Part shown: piece by piece, positions 54,993-63,918 of the stretch | Numbering within the stretch: position 1 is the first letter of the stretch | Layout of the letters: each line of letters opens with the position of its first letter | Origin: Fibrobacter sp. | Lineage (GTDB): Bacteria; Fibrobacterota; Fibrobacteria; Fibrobacterales; Fibrobacteraceae | Reading direction: 5' to 3' | Length of the DNA: 64,000 nt | Assembly (NCBI GenBank): GCA_024398815.1 | Contig: JAKSIL010000011.1 | Span: 27,838-91,837, forward strand | Notes under the pieces: generated by a model | Database searches by the model: none | Told to the model about the DNA's origin: nothing | What the model saw: only the letters and a program-made list of their open reading frames with translations | Position numbers and translations under genes: made by a program

Positions 54993-57386
54993 TTAGTGCC
55001 TGCCGAAGCGGCGAGTCTTGCGAAACGGCTTGTCGCCGAATTCGCGCTCGTCGTGATCCTTGCGGAACGGCTTGTCGCCGAACTTTTTGCGGCGACGTTC
55101 TTCGCGATTCTCTCCGAAACTGCGCCCGCCGCGTTCAAAACCGCGATCATCGCGCCCGCCGCGTTCAAAGCCGCGATCATCGCGCCCGCCGCGCCCACCG
55201 AATCCGCCACGGTCCCTGTGGAAGTTCCCGCGTTCATCGCGATGGTAACTGCGGCGTTCTCCGCGGTTCGCGCGTGGACGAGTTCCTTTGGCCGGTCCCT
55301 CGGGCGGTTCGTCGGTCATCACGCGGAACCTGGCGTCATTCCCGCGGATGGTCATGTTCGAAAGAATTTCCAGAACGTCTTCGGGCAATGTCTCAGGGAG
55401 TTCGACGGTGCTGAACTTGTCGAACAACTTAATGCGCCCGATATTGCTCGAGTTGATGTTCCCTTCGCCGGCGATGGCGCCAACGATGTCTTTCGGAGTC
55501 ACGTGGTCGATTCGGCCGACGCCCAGGTAGTAGCGCAGGAAACCTTCTTCGACTCCGTTCAAACCTTCCTTGCGTTCTTTGCGCATGCGCTTCGCTTCTT
55601 CGCTGTTCAAACCGAAGTCGCTTTCGCCTGCGTTGCCGAGGAAATCGCGGCCGGAACGTTCCTTTTCGCGGCGTGCGGCTCTCGGTGCGTCGAGAGGCGC
55701 AAGTTCCGGGAACAGCGGCTGCTTTTTCTGGTACATCTTGATGACGGCGGCAGCGACTTCTTCGGCGGTAATCGGAGTGACGCTTCCGTCTGCATTTTCT
55801 TCGCCGTTTGTGAGGTGGTTGCCTTCTGCGACGAGTTCCTGCACCAGCGTTTGAAATTTGTTGAGTTCGCCGTAACTCAAGACGCTCTTGATCTTGTTCT
55901 TGAACGCAGCCACGCGTTTTGCGCTGATGACATCGGCGGTGGGCATGTCCATCAGTTCAATGGGCTGGCGTGTGGCGCGTTCGATAATCTTGAGCATCTT
56001 CCTTTCGCGCGGCGTCAGGAACAAAATGGCTTCGCCGCTTCGCCCTGCGCGGCCTGTGCGGCCGATGCGGTGCACGTAGGATTCCGTGTCGAAGGGGACG
56101 TCGTAGTTTACGACTAGCGAAATGCGGTCTACGTCGATACCGCGGGCGGCCACGTCTGTCGCGACGACGATGTCGAGCTTACCCATCTTCAAACGGTTGA
56201 TGGTGCGCTCGCGCATGCTCTGCGCCAGGTCTCCGTTCAGTGGAGCCACATTGAATCCGCGGCTTTCCAGTTTTTCGGCGACCTCGGTGGTGTTCTGCTT
56301 GGTGCGCACGAAAATCAGCACTCCGTCGAAATCTTCGCCTTCCAAAACGCGGGCAAGCGCTTCAATTTTGTGCTCGTTCTTGACCATCAGATAGCGCTGG
56401 TGGATGTTTTCCACCGTCGTGGTCTTGCCTTCGATGCAAGCCTCTTCGTAATCGCCAAGGTGCTGGTCGATAATTTTCTTCACGTCGTCGGGCATGGTGG
56501 CGCTGAAAAGTGCGCGCTGGGCGTTTTCCGGAATTTCCTTCAGGATGGTTTCCACGTCTTCCATGAATCCCATGTCGAGCATTTCGTCGGCTTCGTCCAG
56601 AACGATGGCCTTTACTGCGCCGAGCGTGATGGTGCCGCGCTTGATGTGGTCGATGAGTCGGCCCGGAGTAGCGACGATGATGTTCGCTTTGCGCTTGAGG
56701 GCGCGAATCTGTACGGCGATGTCCTGCCCGCCGTACACGGGCACCACATGGACCTTCGGCATGTTCGCCGCATACTGCTGGATGGCTTCGGCCACCTGGA
56801 TGGCGAGTTCGCGGGTCGGTGTCAGAACCAAAACAGAAGTTTCGTGGCCGTTGAATTCCAAACGGGAAAGCAGCGGGAGCGCAAACGCGGCGGTCTTGCC
56901 GGTGCCCGTCTGGGCTGTGCCCAGGAGATTCGCACCTTGCAGCAACGTGGGAATCGCCTTTGCCTGGATGGGCGAGGGGGTCACGTAGTTCAGAGCCTTG
57001 ACAGCGGCGAGAACTTCTTCGCTTAGGCCGAGGTCTTCAAATTTCAGAGTGTCGTCATCGTCTTCGTCATCGCCGTCTTCTGAACTGTCGTCAGCGACTT
57101 CTACGACATCCTCGAAATCTTTGCCGTCGTTTTCTTCAACGTCCGCGTCCACAATTTCAGCTTTCTCACCGACCTTAAACTTCTTGGAAGTCTTCTTCCC
57201 GACATTCACAATGTTATCGTCGTCATCTACGACGATTCCGTCCGGGTTTGTGGCGAAGAACGCCGCTTCGTCGGCTTCGTCTTCGTCGGCACCGCCGGCA
57301 ATAGCGTCCAAGAAAGCATTCGCTTCCATGGCGATGTTGGATTTAGGGTCGATATCCTCTTCGGGAATACGATCTTCGGTATTCAT
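54993..57386 (-). CDS. deaD: DEAD-box RNA helicase with DbpA-like RNA-binding domain
   Basis: 797 residues from ATG 57386 (AAAGGTG upstream). An acidic N-terminal extension (~1-112) precedes the helicase core: GTAQTGTGKT (motif I), PTRELA, VLDEADEMLD (DEAD), SAT, ATDVAARGID and HRIGRTGRAGR. A DbpA-type C-terminal domain (VGRIDHVTPKDIVGAIAGEG...) follows, then a basic Arg/Gly/Asp-rich tail with tandem GGRDDRGFER repeats. It unwinds structured RNA, as in ribosome assembly or cold adaptation. The upstream 296-base gap may include a long leader. Confidence 0.92.
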   Translation of the reverse strand: MNTEDRIPEEDIDPKSNIAMEANAFLDAIAGGADEDEADEAAFFATNPDGIVVDDDDNIVNVGKKTSKKFKVGEKAEIVDADVEENDGKDFEDVVEVADDSSEDGDDEDDDDTLKFEDLGLSEEVLAAVKALNYVTPSPIQAKAIPTLLQGANLLGTAQTGTGKTAAFALPLLSRLEFNGHETSVLVLTPTRELAIQVAEAIQQYAANMPKVHVVPVYGGQDIAVQIRALKRKANIIVATPGRLIDHIKRGTITLGAVKAIVLDEADEMLDMGFMEDVETILKEIPENAQRALFSATMPDDVKKIIDQHLGDYEEACIEGKTTTVENIHQRYLMVKNEHKIEALARVLEGEDFDGVLIFVRTKQNTTEVAEKLESRGFNVAPLNGDLAQSMRERTINRLKMGKLDIVVATDVAARGIDVDRISLVVNYDVPFDTESYVHRIGRTGRAGRSGEAILFLTPRERKMLKIIERATRQPIELMDMPTADVISAKRVAAFKNKIKSVLSYGELNKFQTLVQELVAEGNHLTNGEENADGSVTPITAEEVAAAVIKMYQKKQPLFPELAPLDAPRAARREKERSGRDFLGNAGESDFGLNSEEAKRMRKERKEGLNGVEEGFLRYYLGVGRIDHVTPKDIVGAIAGEGNINSSNIGRIKLFDKFSTVELPETLPEDVLEILSNMTIRGNDARFRVMTDEPPEGPAKGTRPRANRGERRSYHRDERGNFHRDRGGFGGRGGRDDRGFERGGRDDRGFERGGRSFGENREERRRKKFGDKPFRKDHDEREFGDKPFRKTRRFGRH
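55130..55192 (-). repeat. Tandem repeats encoding GGRDDRGFER in the helicase tail
   Basis: A ~30-base unit (CCGCGTTCAAAACCGCGATC, then ATCGCGCCCG; second copy differs by one or two bases) repeats in the 3' part of the gene and encodes repeated RGG-like decapeptides. Such tails bind RNA non-specifically. Confidence 0.7.
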
Positions 57387-57682
57387 ACGGTTCACCTTTC
57401 AACCTGTGAACCTCATCTGCGGCCCGTGCCGCACCATCTGACGCTTGAATCACTGCGTCGAAAAGCCCCGAAGCGCACTCGCGCTTATAAACCTGAAGTT
57501 CGTTAGGTTTTTGAATTTAGCGCCAAAGATAGAATTTGTAAGCCGAAAATTCAATGTTTTTTTTGCATACATCTTCTTTATCCATTTATTATGCTTTGTG
57601 ACTTTTGTCAATGGGAAAAGTACAATGTTCTTGATAATTTGAAATTTGAGACTATATTTAGTTTGAGTATTTGAGGTTTTGA
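57387..57682. other. Divergent intergenic region of 296 bases
   Basis: Holds the leaders of the helicase gene (minus) and the FISUMP gene (plus). The half next to the helicase is GC-rich. The half next to the FISUMP gene is AT-rich and contains the TAnnTTT-like box TATATTTA at 57653, 23 bases before ATG. No gene seen; a 65-codon frame on the plus strand lacks an SD or known similarity. Confidence 0.5.
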
Positions 57683-60244
57683 ATGTTTTCTAAAAAGCAA
57701 ATTATAGGTCTTGCAGCGTTGTCTTTAATGGCTGCTTGCGGTGATGACTCGAGTTCTGCAAATGGTTCCGACGAACAAGGTTCTAAATCTACTCCGGCTA
57801 TAGTGGATTGTACCGCCGATAACGAAGGCGAAATAGTGAACCTTGCCGATGAACGCAAAGACGTAATTTGCCAAAATGGGGAGTGGGTTGATGTCTTGAG
57901 TTCTTCAAGTGTTGCAAAGTCTTCTGCAAGCAATGCAAAATCGTCAACCAGCAATGCGAAATCTTCGTCTAGCAAAGCGAAGTCTTCTGCAAGCGTGAAG
58001 CCTGCGTCTAGTGCTGCTTCGTCATCTGGTGTTGAAAAATCGCTTTCTAGTGCGACTCGGTTTTCGTCAAGTGAAGTTGCTTCGTCGAGCAGTTTGCCTT
58101 CTTCCTCTAGCGTAAAATCTTCGTCAAGTGCTGCGACGGATGTTTATCTTTGCAACGATGACGTTACCTATGTGGCAAATCCTGAATTGTGCGAAAAAAA
58201 TAGCTCCGATCAAAATTCCTCCTCCAGCGTAGTGACGCCGACATCTAGTGAAACTAAGTCGACATCCAGTGCTTCGAATGGTTTGATTGATTCTCGTGAT
58301 GGTAAAGAGTACAAGACTGTAAAAATTGGAAACTTGGAATGGATGGCCGAGAACCTCGCTTTCGAATCTTCAAAAAGCATATGTCATCCGGATGCCGATT
58401 CCTGTGCCATGTTTGGCCGCCAGTATATGCTTGAAGAATTGTCTGACGTTTGTCCTGAAGGTTGGCATGTTCCCTCCATTTGCGAATTTGAAGACTTGTT
58501 CAATGCGACAGGCGGTTACTGCCAAGCGTCTGTGTTGAAATCTGCTACGGGCTGGAAAAAGTATTCCAACGTCAAGGCGGGTACGGATGAATTTGGATTC
58601 AATGTTCTTCCGAGCGGCGAGTTGGAAGTTCGCAATGGAAAGGTGAGCAAGAATGGCTTTGGTTCTTTTGCCTACTATTGGACGAGTTCCGCCGAAGGCT
58701 CGTCTCAATATATTATTGATTTCCGTTATACTTCAAACTATGCGCTCATGCCGTATATGGAAGGTGCCGATGAATATCCTAACGCCATTCGCTGCGTGAA
58801 GGGAACATTGGCTACGACCTGCAAGAGTTCCATTTACGGAACGGATGCTTATGGGGACGCCGCAGAAGTTTGCAAGTCCATTCCGAGCAGTTCCTCTGCG
58901 AAATCCTCCAGCAGTGTTGCGCGCAGTTCTTCTTCGCTTGTTCCGTTCTCTGGTTATTCTTACTTTACCGATTCGCGCGATAATCAAAAATATGCGACAG
59001 TTATGATCGGTGACCAGGTTTGGATGGCTGAAAATTTACGCTATGCGGCCGATTCCAGCTTCTGCTACAATCGCTCTGACGCCAACTGCAACAATGGCTA
59101 TGGTCGCTATTATCAGTGGAATCACGCTCTTGGAAAATACAATGCGGAATGCGATTCTACGGCCATTTGCCAAATGCCGGAACCGTGGCAGGGCGTTTGT
59201 CCCGATGGTTGGCATATTCCGTCGAAAGCCGAATTCGATGAACTTGCAAGTGTCGCGAAAGTCGGGTCGAATTTGAGAAGCTCCACGGGCTGGATGGCTC
59301 CTCATGTTGACGATATTCCGTCGGCGACGGATTTGTATGGCTTTAATGCTTATCCGTCTGGATCGGCTACAGATAAGAAGTTTATCCTCGTCGAAGAAGC
59401 TGCGCATTTCATTTCTACAACAACGGATCAAAATTCGTGGTTCTATGCCTTTGACCTCAATCATTCCGAAGAAGATATTGTGACAAGTGCAGTGGCGTCC
59501 AAGGTGGGCAAGTACACGCCTGTCCGCTGCATCAAGGGCAATGGATTGGACTTTAACGAAGGTCGTTATGGTATGTTGACCGATAGCCGTGATGGAGAAA
59601 CGTACAAGACTGTTTCCATCGGCGGAAAAATATGGATGGCAGAAAACTTGCGCTATAACAAGGGTGAAAATTCATGCCATCGCGGTTCGACAAATGCGGA
59701 TACTTGCAGCATGTTCGGCCGTCAATATCCGTGGCGAGTCGCTGCGGGTGTGACGGATGAACAGTGCGCTTCTTATGAGTGGACGACATATTCCTATTTG
59801 CCGGACCCGACGTATTCAGTGGATAAATCTACGGATACGAGTTGCGTGATGGGTGAAAAACGCCAGGGAATTTGCCCAAGTGGTTGGCATCTTCCGACGG
59901 CATCAGAAGTCAAGTCTCTCGTTTCCAGTGCGGGGAGTGTTTCTGCTATGAAGGCTGTGAACGGCATTTGGCCATCGTGTAAGAATGTGGTTGGCCCGGC
60001 AACGAATGTGAGCGGTTTCAATTTGCCGATGACGGAAAATTTATGGACTAGTTCAGTCGTGCGCGACACTGTCCTTTTGGTCAATAAGATTAACGGTGCG
60101 CATACGGATTCTGTCAGAACCATCGGTTATAAGGGAATTGCGAAGATGTTCGATGCTTGCAGCGAGGCGGTCAAGGATACGACCATCAACATCAAGAACA
60201 CCACAACGTTGTATCGGAATTACGTCCGCTGCGTCAAGGATTAA
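57683..60244 (+). CDS. FISUMP lipoprotein with three domains
   Basis: 853 residues, GAGG 6 bases before ATG. Lipobox MAAC at residues 17-20. A ~190-residue Ser-rich stretch (SSS/KSS/ASS repeats) precedes three FISUMP domains (~205-370, ~428-618, ~631-853), each with (T)DSRDG...YKTV.IG...WMAENL...CP.GWH.PS and an end RC(V/I)K. A second Ser-rich linker joins domains 1 and 2. The design resembles a surface-anchored stalk with three globular heads. Function is not known for the family. No binding partner is encoded nearby. Confidence 0.9.
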   Translation: MFSKKQIIGLAALSLMAACGDDSSSANGSDEQGSKSTPAIVDCTADNEGEIVNLADERKDVICQNGEWVDVLSSSSVAKSSASNAKSSTSNAKSSSSKAKSSASVKPASSAASSSGVEKSLSSATRFSSSEVASSSSLPSSSSVKSSSSAATDVYLCNDDVTYVANPELCEKNSSDQNSSSSVVTPTSSETKSTSSASNGLIDSRDGKEYKTVKIGNLEWMAENLAFESSKSICHPDADSCAMFGRQYMLEELSDVCPEGWHVPSICEFEDLFNATGGYCQASVLKSATGWKKYSNVKAGTDEFGFNVLPSGELEVRNGKVSKNGFGSFAYYWTSSAEGSSQYIIDFRYTSNYALMPYMEGADEYPNAIRCVKGTLATTCKSSIYGTDAYGDAAEVCKSIPSSSSAKSSSSVARSSSSLVPFSGYSYFTDSRDNQKYATVMIGDQVWMAENLRYAADSSFCYNRSDANCNNGYGRYYQWNHALGKYNAECDSTAICQMPEPWQGVCPDGWHIPSKAEFDELASVAKVGSNLRSSTGWMAPHVDDIPSATDLYGFNAYPSGSATDKKFILVEEAAHFISTTTDQNSWFYAFDLNHSEEDIVTSAVASKVGKYTPVRCIKGNGLDFNEGRYGMLTDSRDGETYKTVSIGGKIWMAENLRYNKGENSCHRGSTNADTCSMFGRQYPWRVAAGVTDEQCASYEWTTYSYLPDPTYSVDKSTDTSCVMGEKRQGICPSGWHLPTASEVKSLVSSAGSVSAMKAVNGIWPSCKNVVGPATNVSGFNLPMTENLWTSSVVRDTVLLVNKINGAHTDSVRTIGYKGIAKMFDACSEAVKDTTINIKNTTTLYRNYVRCVKD

Positions 60245-60259
60245 AACTTCGTTTCAAAC

Positions 60260-60403
60260 GAGAGAGGCTTACGCATTCTCCTCTGGAGATAGGCTAACGT
60301 TCTCTCATAGGAGAGAAGCTGACGTTCTCTCAGAGGAGAGAGAGGCTTACGCTCTCTCACAGTAGAGAGACTGACCCTCTCTCACAGGAGAGAGAGGGAT
60401 TGG
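60260..60403. repeat. ~25-bp imperfect tandem repeats downstream of FISUMP gene
   Basis: Five units and a partial sixth begin at 60260, 60286, 60311, 60336, 60365 and 60388, of pattern GAGAGA(G)GCTnACGnTCTC(TC)AnAG. Each unit is a weak palindrome (GAGAG...CTCTC). The last runs into AGGAGAGAGAGGGATT, a 16-base exact match to the region spanning the 3' end of tRNA-Ser. Confidence 0.8.
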
Positions 60404-60404
60404 A

Positions 60405-60524
60405 TTGCGCGGTCACTTCGTTCCTGCGCAACCCTCCGGGTTTTGACCTTGCGGTCAAAATCCCAAAACTTGCTTTTTTTCACTTCGTTCAAGCAAGTTT
60501 TGTCGAACCCTCTCCGAGGGTTCG
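60405..60524. other. Four consecutive hairpins, possible structured RNA
   Basis: TTGCGC/GCGCAA (60405-60431), GGGTTTTGACC/GGTCAAAATCCC-like (60438-60464), AAAACTTGC/GCAAGTTTT (60465-60501) and CGAACCCTC/GAGGGTTCG (60504-60524) follow each other almost without gaps. The loops of the first and third both contain CACTTCGTTC. No coding potential noticed. Confidence 0.6.
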
Positions 60525-60546
60525 TGAATCCACCCTGTCTGAAACA

Positions 60547-60574
60547 AAAAGGACACCCAAAAGGGTGTCCTTTT
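60547..60574. terminator. Bidirectional terminator beside tRNA-Ser
   Basis: GGACACCC, four A, GGGTGTCC with A-rich and T-rich flanks on either side. It can end tRNA-Ser on the minus strand and the FISUMP transcript on the plus strand. Confidence 0.8.
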
Positions 60575-60582
60575 CGTTTCAG

Positions 60583-60667
60583 AGGAGAGAGAGGGATTCG
60601 AACCCTCGGACCTGTGACAGTCTCCGGATTTCGAGACCGGCCCAATCGACCACTCTGGCATCTCTCC
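60583..60667 (-). tRNA. tRNA-Ser (anticodon CGA)
   Basis: An 85-nt class II cloverleaf: acceptor GGAGAGA/TCTCTCC, anticodon loop TCTCGAAA (CGA), a long variable arm, T-loop TTCGAAT between GAGGG and CCCTC. CCA is not encoded. Confidence 0.93.
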
Positions 60668-60735
60668 AAGGTAAACGCAATTATAGAAATAAATTTTCAA
60701 TTTGTCTATACGGGTGCGTGACCGTTCGACAAACC

Positions 60736-61908
60736 TTACATCGCCTCGTAAATTTTCAATATGGCAAGAATCTTCCCGATGATGGCCGGGATTCCCGGGC
60801 ACAGGAAGCAGAGAATCACGCGTGTCACACGGTTCTTCCACCAACGCTTCACCTGCCAAATGTCGTCAGTCAACGTCTCCATTTCAGAAACTCGCGGTGG
60901 CCTCATATACACCTGCGTGAGCGCCGTAAAGAACCCGACCCCGATAAGCGGTGTGAGCCCTGTGAACGGAGCTGCGACCAAGGCTACCAGTATGGTGAGC
61001 GGATGTCCGCCTGCGATAATTGTCCCAAGCATGGCTCCGCCGCCGGTGAGCATCGCCCATTGGAGGCTCAGCTGTCCGGCCTTTTCCACTCCGGCTTCGT
61101 AGCCCACGAAAATGATGCTTGCAATGATTGCCACGGGAATCATCCATCCGATAATCTTCCAGATGGGTGCGCCCTTCGGAATAACCGTGATGGATTCCTC
61201 GCTGGGCAGTTCCCTGTTCTCGCTGATGATGCTCGTGATGCCCTTGGCATGTCCGGCGCCCACGACGGCCACGATTTTTTGGCTGGGCGCGCTCTTGATC
61301 TTGCTCGCGAGGTACTGGTCGCGTTCGTCAATCAAAACTTGCTTCACTTCGGGGAACGTCTTGCCGAACTCCTGCATCATGGCGTTCAGGGCGTCCTGTT
61401 CCTTAATCTTTGCGAGGTCTTCTTCACTGATTTCGGTCTTGTCGAAAATGCTTCCGAATAGCCCGCCCAACAGGCTCAATTTTCTGTACCAAGGTGTACA
61501 TGCCCAGGTGCGCTTCAGGGTGATCTTGATGTCGCGGTCGGCCAGCACCAACTGGTGCCCGGCGGCTTCGGCCACGTCTACGGCTTCCTTGAGTTCGGAA
61601 CCTGGCTTGACTCCGGTCTGCGCGCCCATTCGCTTTTGGTACGACCCCAATACGAGGTTCGCAATGAGGGTTGCCAGCTGCTTCTTCTTGATGACCTGCT
61701 TGAGGTCCGTATTTTTCCAGCGATCCGGCTCCTGGATGGATTTCAGGCGTCCTTCGTCGAGTTCCACGCAGACGGTATCCGGCTTTTCTTCTTCGATGGT
61801 TTTGCGTACGAGTTCTTTGGAGGCCTGTGAAATGTGTGCCGTTCCAATAAGTACGATTTCGCGGTTGTCGTCGGTCTTTATACGGTAAATGTCTGCATTC
61901 TCGCTCAT
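60736..61908 (-). CDS. TraB-family (PrgY-like) membrane protein
   Basis: 390 residues from ATG 61908. The TraB domain starts IVLIGTAHISQASKELV with VCVELDEGR, and contains RDIKITLKR and VVGAGHAKGI, diagnostic of the TraB/PrgY/GumN group. The second half has about four membrane helices (IIGWMIPVAIIASIIFVG, LVALVAAPFTGLTPLIG and others). In Enterococcus TraB/PrgY sequesters or degrades peptide pheromone, but bacterial and archaeal homologues are widespread with unclear role. A monocistron; no conjugation genes nearby. Confidence 0.85.
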   Translation of the reverse strand: MSENADIYRIKTDDNREIVLIGTAHISQASKELVRKTIEEEKPDTVCVELDEGRLKSIQEPDRWKNTDLKQVIKKKQLATLIANLVLGSYQKRMGAQTGVKPGSELKEAVDVAEAAGHQLVLADRDIKITLKRTWACTPWYRKLSLLGGLFGSIFDKTEISEEDLAKIKEQDALNAMMQEFGKTFPEVKQVLIDERDQYLASKIKSAPSQKIVAVVGAGHAKGITSIISENRELPSEESITVIPKGAPIWKIIGWMIPVAIIASIIFVGYEAGVEKAGQLSLQWAMLTGGGAMLGTIIAGGHPLTILVALVAAPFTGLTPLIGVGFFTALTQVYMRPPRVSEMETLTDDIWQVKRWWKNRVTRVILCFLCPGIPAIIGKILAILKIYEAM

Positions 61909-61996
61909 AACAGGCAAGAAAATAGAAAATATGGAGCGTAAAATTGCCTTATAAGTGCAATAAACACACTGAGTTATGCAATTTACGCCTTTTTTC

Positions 61997-62028
61997 TTGA
62001 AAATTCAGCTGGAAATGTTGTATATTTT
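61997..62028 (+). promoter_or_regulatory. Promoter of the small lipoprotein gene
   Basis: TTGAAA (61997), an 18-base spacer, then TATATT(TT) at 62021, with ATG at 62059 after a GGAGG at 62046. It fits both a sigma-70 pair and the TAnnTTT motif. Confidence 0.5.
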
Positions 62029-62058
62029 AAGCGGGATTTTTTTTCGGAGGCTTACCCT

Positions 62059-62673
62059 ATGAAAAAACTGATATTGGGACTTTCTCTTTTGGCACTTGTT
62101 TTTACGGCTTGTGCAGGGAACAGGAGTGAAGAAGAAGCTGCTGACGCCTTGGATTCGGCATTGGTCGGCTTTACTTCTTGCGTGCAGAGCTCTCGTTGGC
62201 AAGAGGCTCTTGACTACATTACCTTTGACGAAGCCAATGCGATTAGCCCGGACGGCTACGATTTCAAGGAAGAATACAAGATTGCCGCCCGTCGTCTTCC
62301 GCTTTCGACCCTCCGCAGGGCCGGTCTCGAAGTTGACCGCGATGGCCGTCTCATTGGCATCAAGGGTGCCATGGACGATGCCAACGAACGTTACAAGGTT
62401 TCCGCCGAACAGGCCAAGGTCGGCACGAACCTGAAGGAAATGGAAGACGCCCGCATCAAGCGTCGCCTGGAAGAAGGCCAGAAGGTCTTGAAGGAAGAAG
62501 CCGAAGCGGCAAACCAGGAACAGAAGGTCGAAGTCTTCAGCAACAAGCTGACCGACGAAGAAAAGCGCAAGTACGGCAGCACCCGTGACCTCCAGGCTCC
62601 GGAAGAGTACGAAGATACCGATACCGAAGAAGCCAAGGAAGAACTTCACGGTGACTACGAATCCGACGACTAA
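62059..62673 (+). CDS. Small lipoprotein, acidic
   Basis: 204 residues with a strong SD. Lipobox FTAC at residues 15-18 and a short EEEAADALDSAL stretch. The middle (~25-100) looks like a helical domain (YITFDEANAISPDG). The C-terminal part is long, helical and strongly charged (Glu/Lys/Asp) and is likely extended. Not recognised. Perhaps a periplasmic or outer-membrane spacer protein. Confidence 0.78.
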   Translation: MKKLILGLSLLALVFTACAGNRSEEEAADALDSALVGFTSCVQSSRWQEALDYITFDEANAISPDGYDFKEEYKIAARRLPLSTLRRAGLEVDRDGRLIGIKGAMDDANERYKVSAEQAKVGTNLKEMEDARIKRRLEEGQKVLKEEAEAANQEQKVEVFSNKLTDEEKRKYGSTRDLQAPEEYEDTDTEEAKEELHGDYESDD

Positions 62674-62751
62674 TCGCCAGGCAGGTTTTAGTTTGTTCTA
62701 AACGAATTCCCTCGGCCTCGGTCGGGGGAATGATTTTTTTAGGTGGAATAT

Positions 62752-63180
62752 ATGGTTCGTTTTATTTTTGCCTTGTTCACGGTACTGATTCTTGCCGCTT
62801 GTGGCGAGGGTTGGGATGTTGGGCCGAACGATGGCGGCCACGTATTCAACAAAAGGTTCTATTACTACTACAGTGAGTATTGCGCATACGACAGCTTCGG
62901 TCCGTACAACTGCGAAGGCGCAAACTCCATGAGTTCGTACATGTGGGTGGGGCTCCGCATAGACCGCGACGGCATGGCCACATTGACTCTTGATGGCGAT
63001 TCGTTCGTCTTTTTGCCGGGTGAATATTCCGAAGGCTACGACTACAGCTATGGTGGCGATTACTACCAGTTCTACGAGGGCGACGAAGAAATAACGGTCT
63101 ATACCGATGGATTCGAGATGATTTTTGTTGATGAACTGAATGACGAGGCCATTTATTACTACGCCGATCTTCCGTTCTAG
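62752..63180 (+). CDS. Small Tyr-rich lipoprotein
   Basis: 142 residues from ATG 62752 (AGGTGGA upstream). Lipobox LAAC. The mature part is Tyr, Gly and Asp rich (RFYYYYSEYCAYDSFGPY, GGDYYQFYEG) with a pattern of short beta strands, and it has two Cys that could pair. No known domain recognised. Confidence 0.72.
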   Translation: MVRFIFALFTVLILAACGEGWDVGPNDGGHVFNKRFYYYYSEYCAYDSFGPYNCEGANSMSSYMWVGLRIDRDGMATLTLDGDSFVFLPGEYSEGYDYSYGGDYYQFYEGDEEITVYTDGFEMIFVDELNDEAIYYYADLPF

Positions 63181-63191
63181 CGCCAAATAAC

Positions 63192-63199
63192 TATATTTG
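63192..63199 (+). promoter_or_regulatory. Candidate -7 box TATATTTG of cmk
   Basis: An exact TAnnTTTG match whose end is 9 bases before the cmk ATG; no SD is present, so a near-leaderless mRNA is expected. Confidence 0.45.
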
Positions 63200-63208
63200 C
63201 CGTCACTT

Positions 63209-63880
63209 ATGGAAAATTCCAGCGAGAATTTCATTATCGCCCTCGATGGCGGAAGCGGTACCGGCAAGAGCACCACGGCAAAGCTTGTGGCCAAAACTCT
63301 CGGTATCACGTATCTTGACACCGGCGCCATGTATCGTGCCGTGACTTACGTCGCCCTGCAGAAGGGGCTCAAGGCTGAAGAAGGCCCTGCGATGGACGAA
63401 CTTCTCAAGGACCTCACCCTGGGGTTCGATTCCGAAAATCATATTCTCATCAATGGCGAATCCCACGAACAGGAAATCCGCGGCATGCTCGTATCGAACA
63501 ACGTGAGCATCTACTGCGCCCTGCCGTCCGTCCGCGCCGCCATGACCGCCCAGCAGCGTGAAATCGGCAAGAAGCAGAGCTGCATCCTGGATGGCCGCGA
63601 CATCGGAACCGTGGTTTTCCCCGATGCGAAGTACAAGTTTTTCATGGTGACGGACGTCGCCGTGCGCGCCGAACGACGCCTCAAGGAACTCCTTGAAAAG
63701 GGCGAGAAGGTGACCTACGAGGAAGTCCTCAAAAATTTGACGGAACGCGACCGCCTGGACTCGTCCCGTGCCAACGCGCCTTTAAAGAAGGCCGACGACG
63801 CAATTGAAATTGACACTACACACATCTCAATCCAACAACAGGTTCAAAAGATTCTCGACTACGTAGGTGTAGTGGCGTAA
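63209..63880 (+). CDS. cmk: Cytidylate kinase
   Basis: 223 residues from ATG 63209; an earlier in-frame start lacks support. The P-loop is ALDGGSGTGKSTTAK, followed by YLDTGAMYRAVTY (substrate site) and ILDGRDIGTVVFPDA, plus RDRLDSSRANAPLKKADDA. It phosphorylates CMP/dCMP. cmk and rpsA are neighbours in many bacteria, and the next gene looks like rpsA. Confidence 0.95.
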   Translation: MENSSENFIIALDGGSGTGKSTTAKLVAKTLGITYLDTGAMYRAVTYVALQKGLKAEEGPAMDELLKDLTLGFDSENHILINGESHEQEIRGMLVSNNVSIYCALPSVRAAMTAQQREIGKKQSCILDGRDIGTVVFPDAKYKFFMVTDVAVRAERRLKELLEKGEKVTYEEVLKNLTERDRLDSSRANAPLKKADDAIEIDTTHISIQQQVQKILDYVGVVA

Positions 63881-63918
63881 CCTGAATCCTTTTAAACCGC
63901 AACCCTAAATAAAACAAT

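Noticed and set aside
57445..57642. A 65-codon gene between the helicase and FISUMP genes
   Set aside because: No SD, no similarity recognised, hydrophobic AT-driven composition, and it overlaps the helicase leader.
60260..60403. CRISPR array
   Set aside because: Units are contiguous with no unique spacers, vary in length, and no cas genes are present.
60736..61908. TraB-family protein as evidence of a conjugative plasmid
   Set aside because: The family is widespread on chromosomes, and no transfer genes are nearby.
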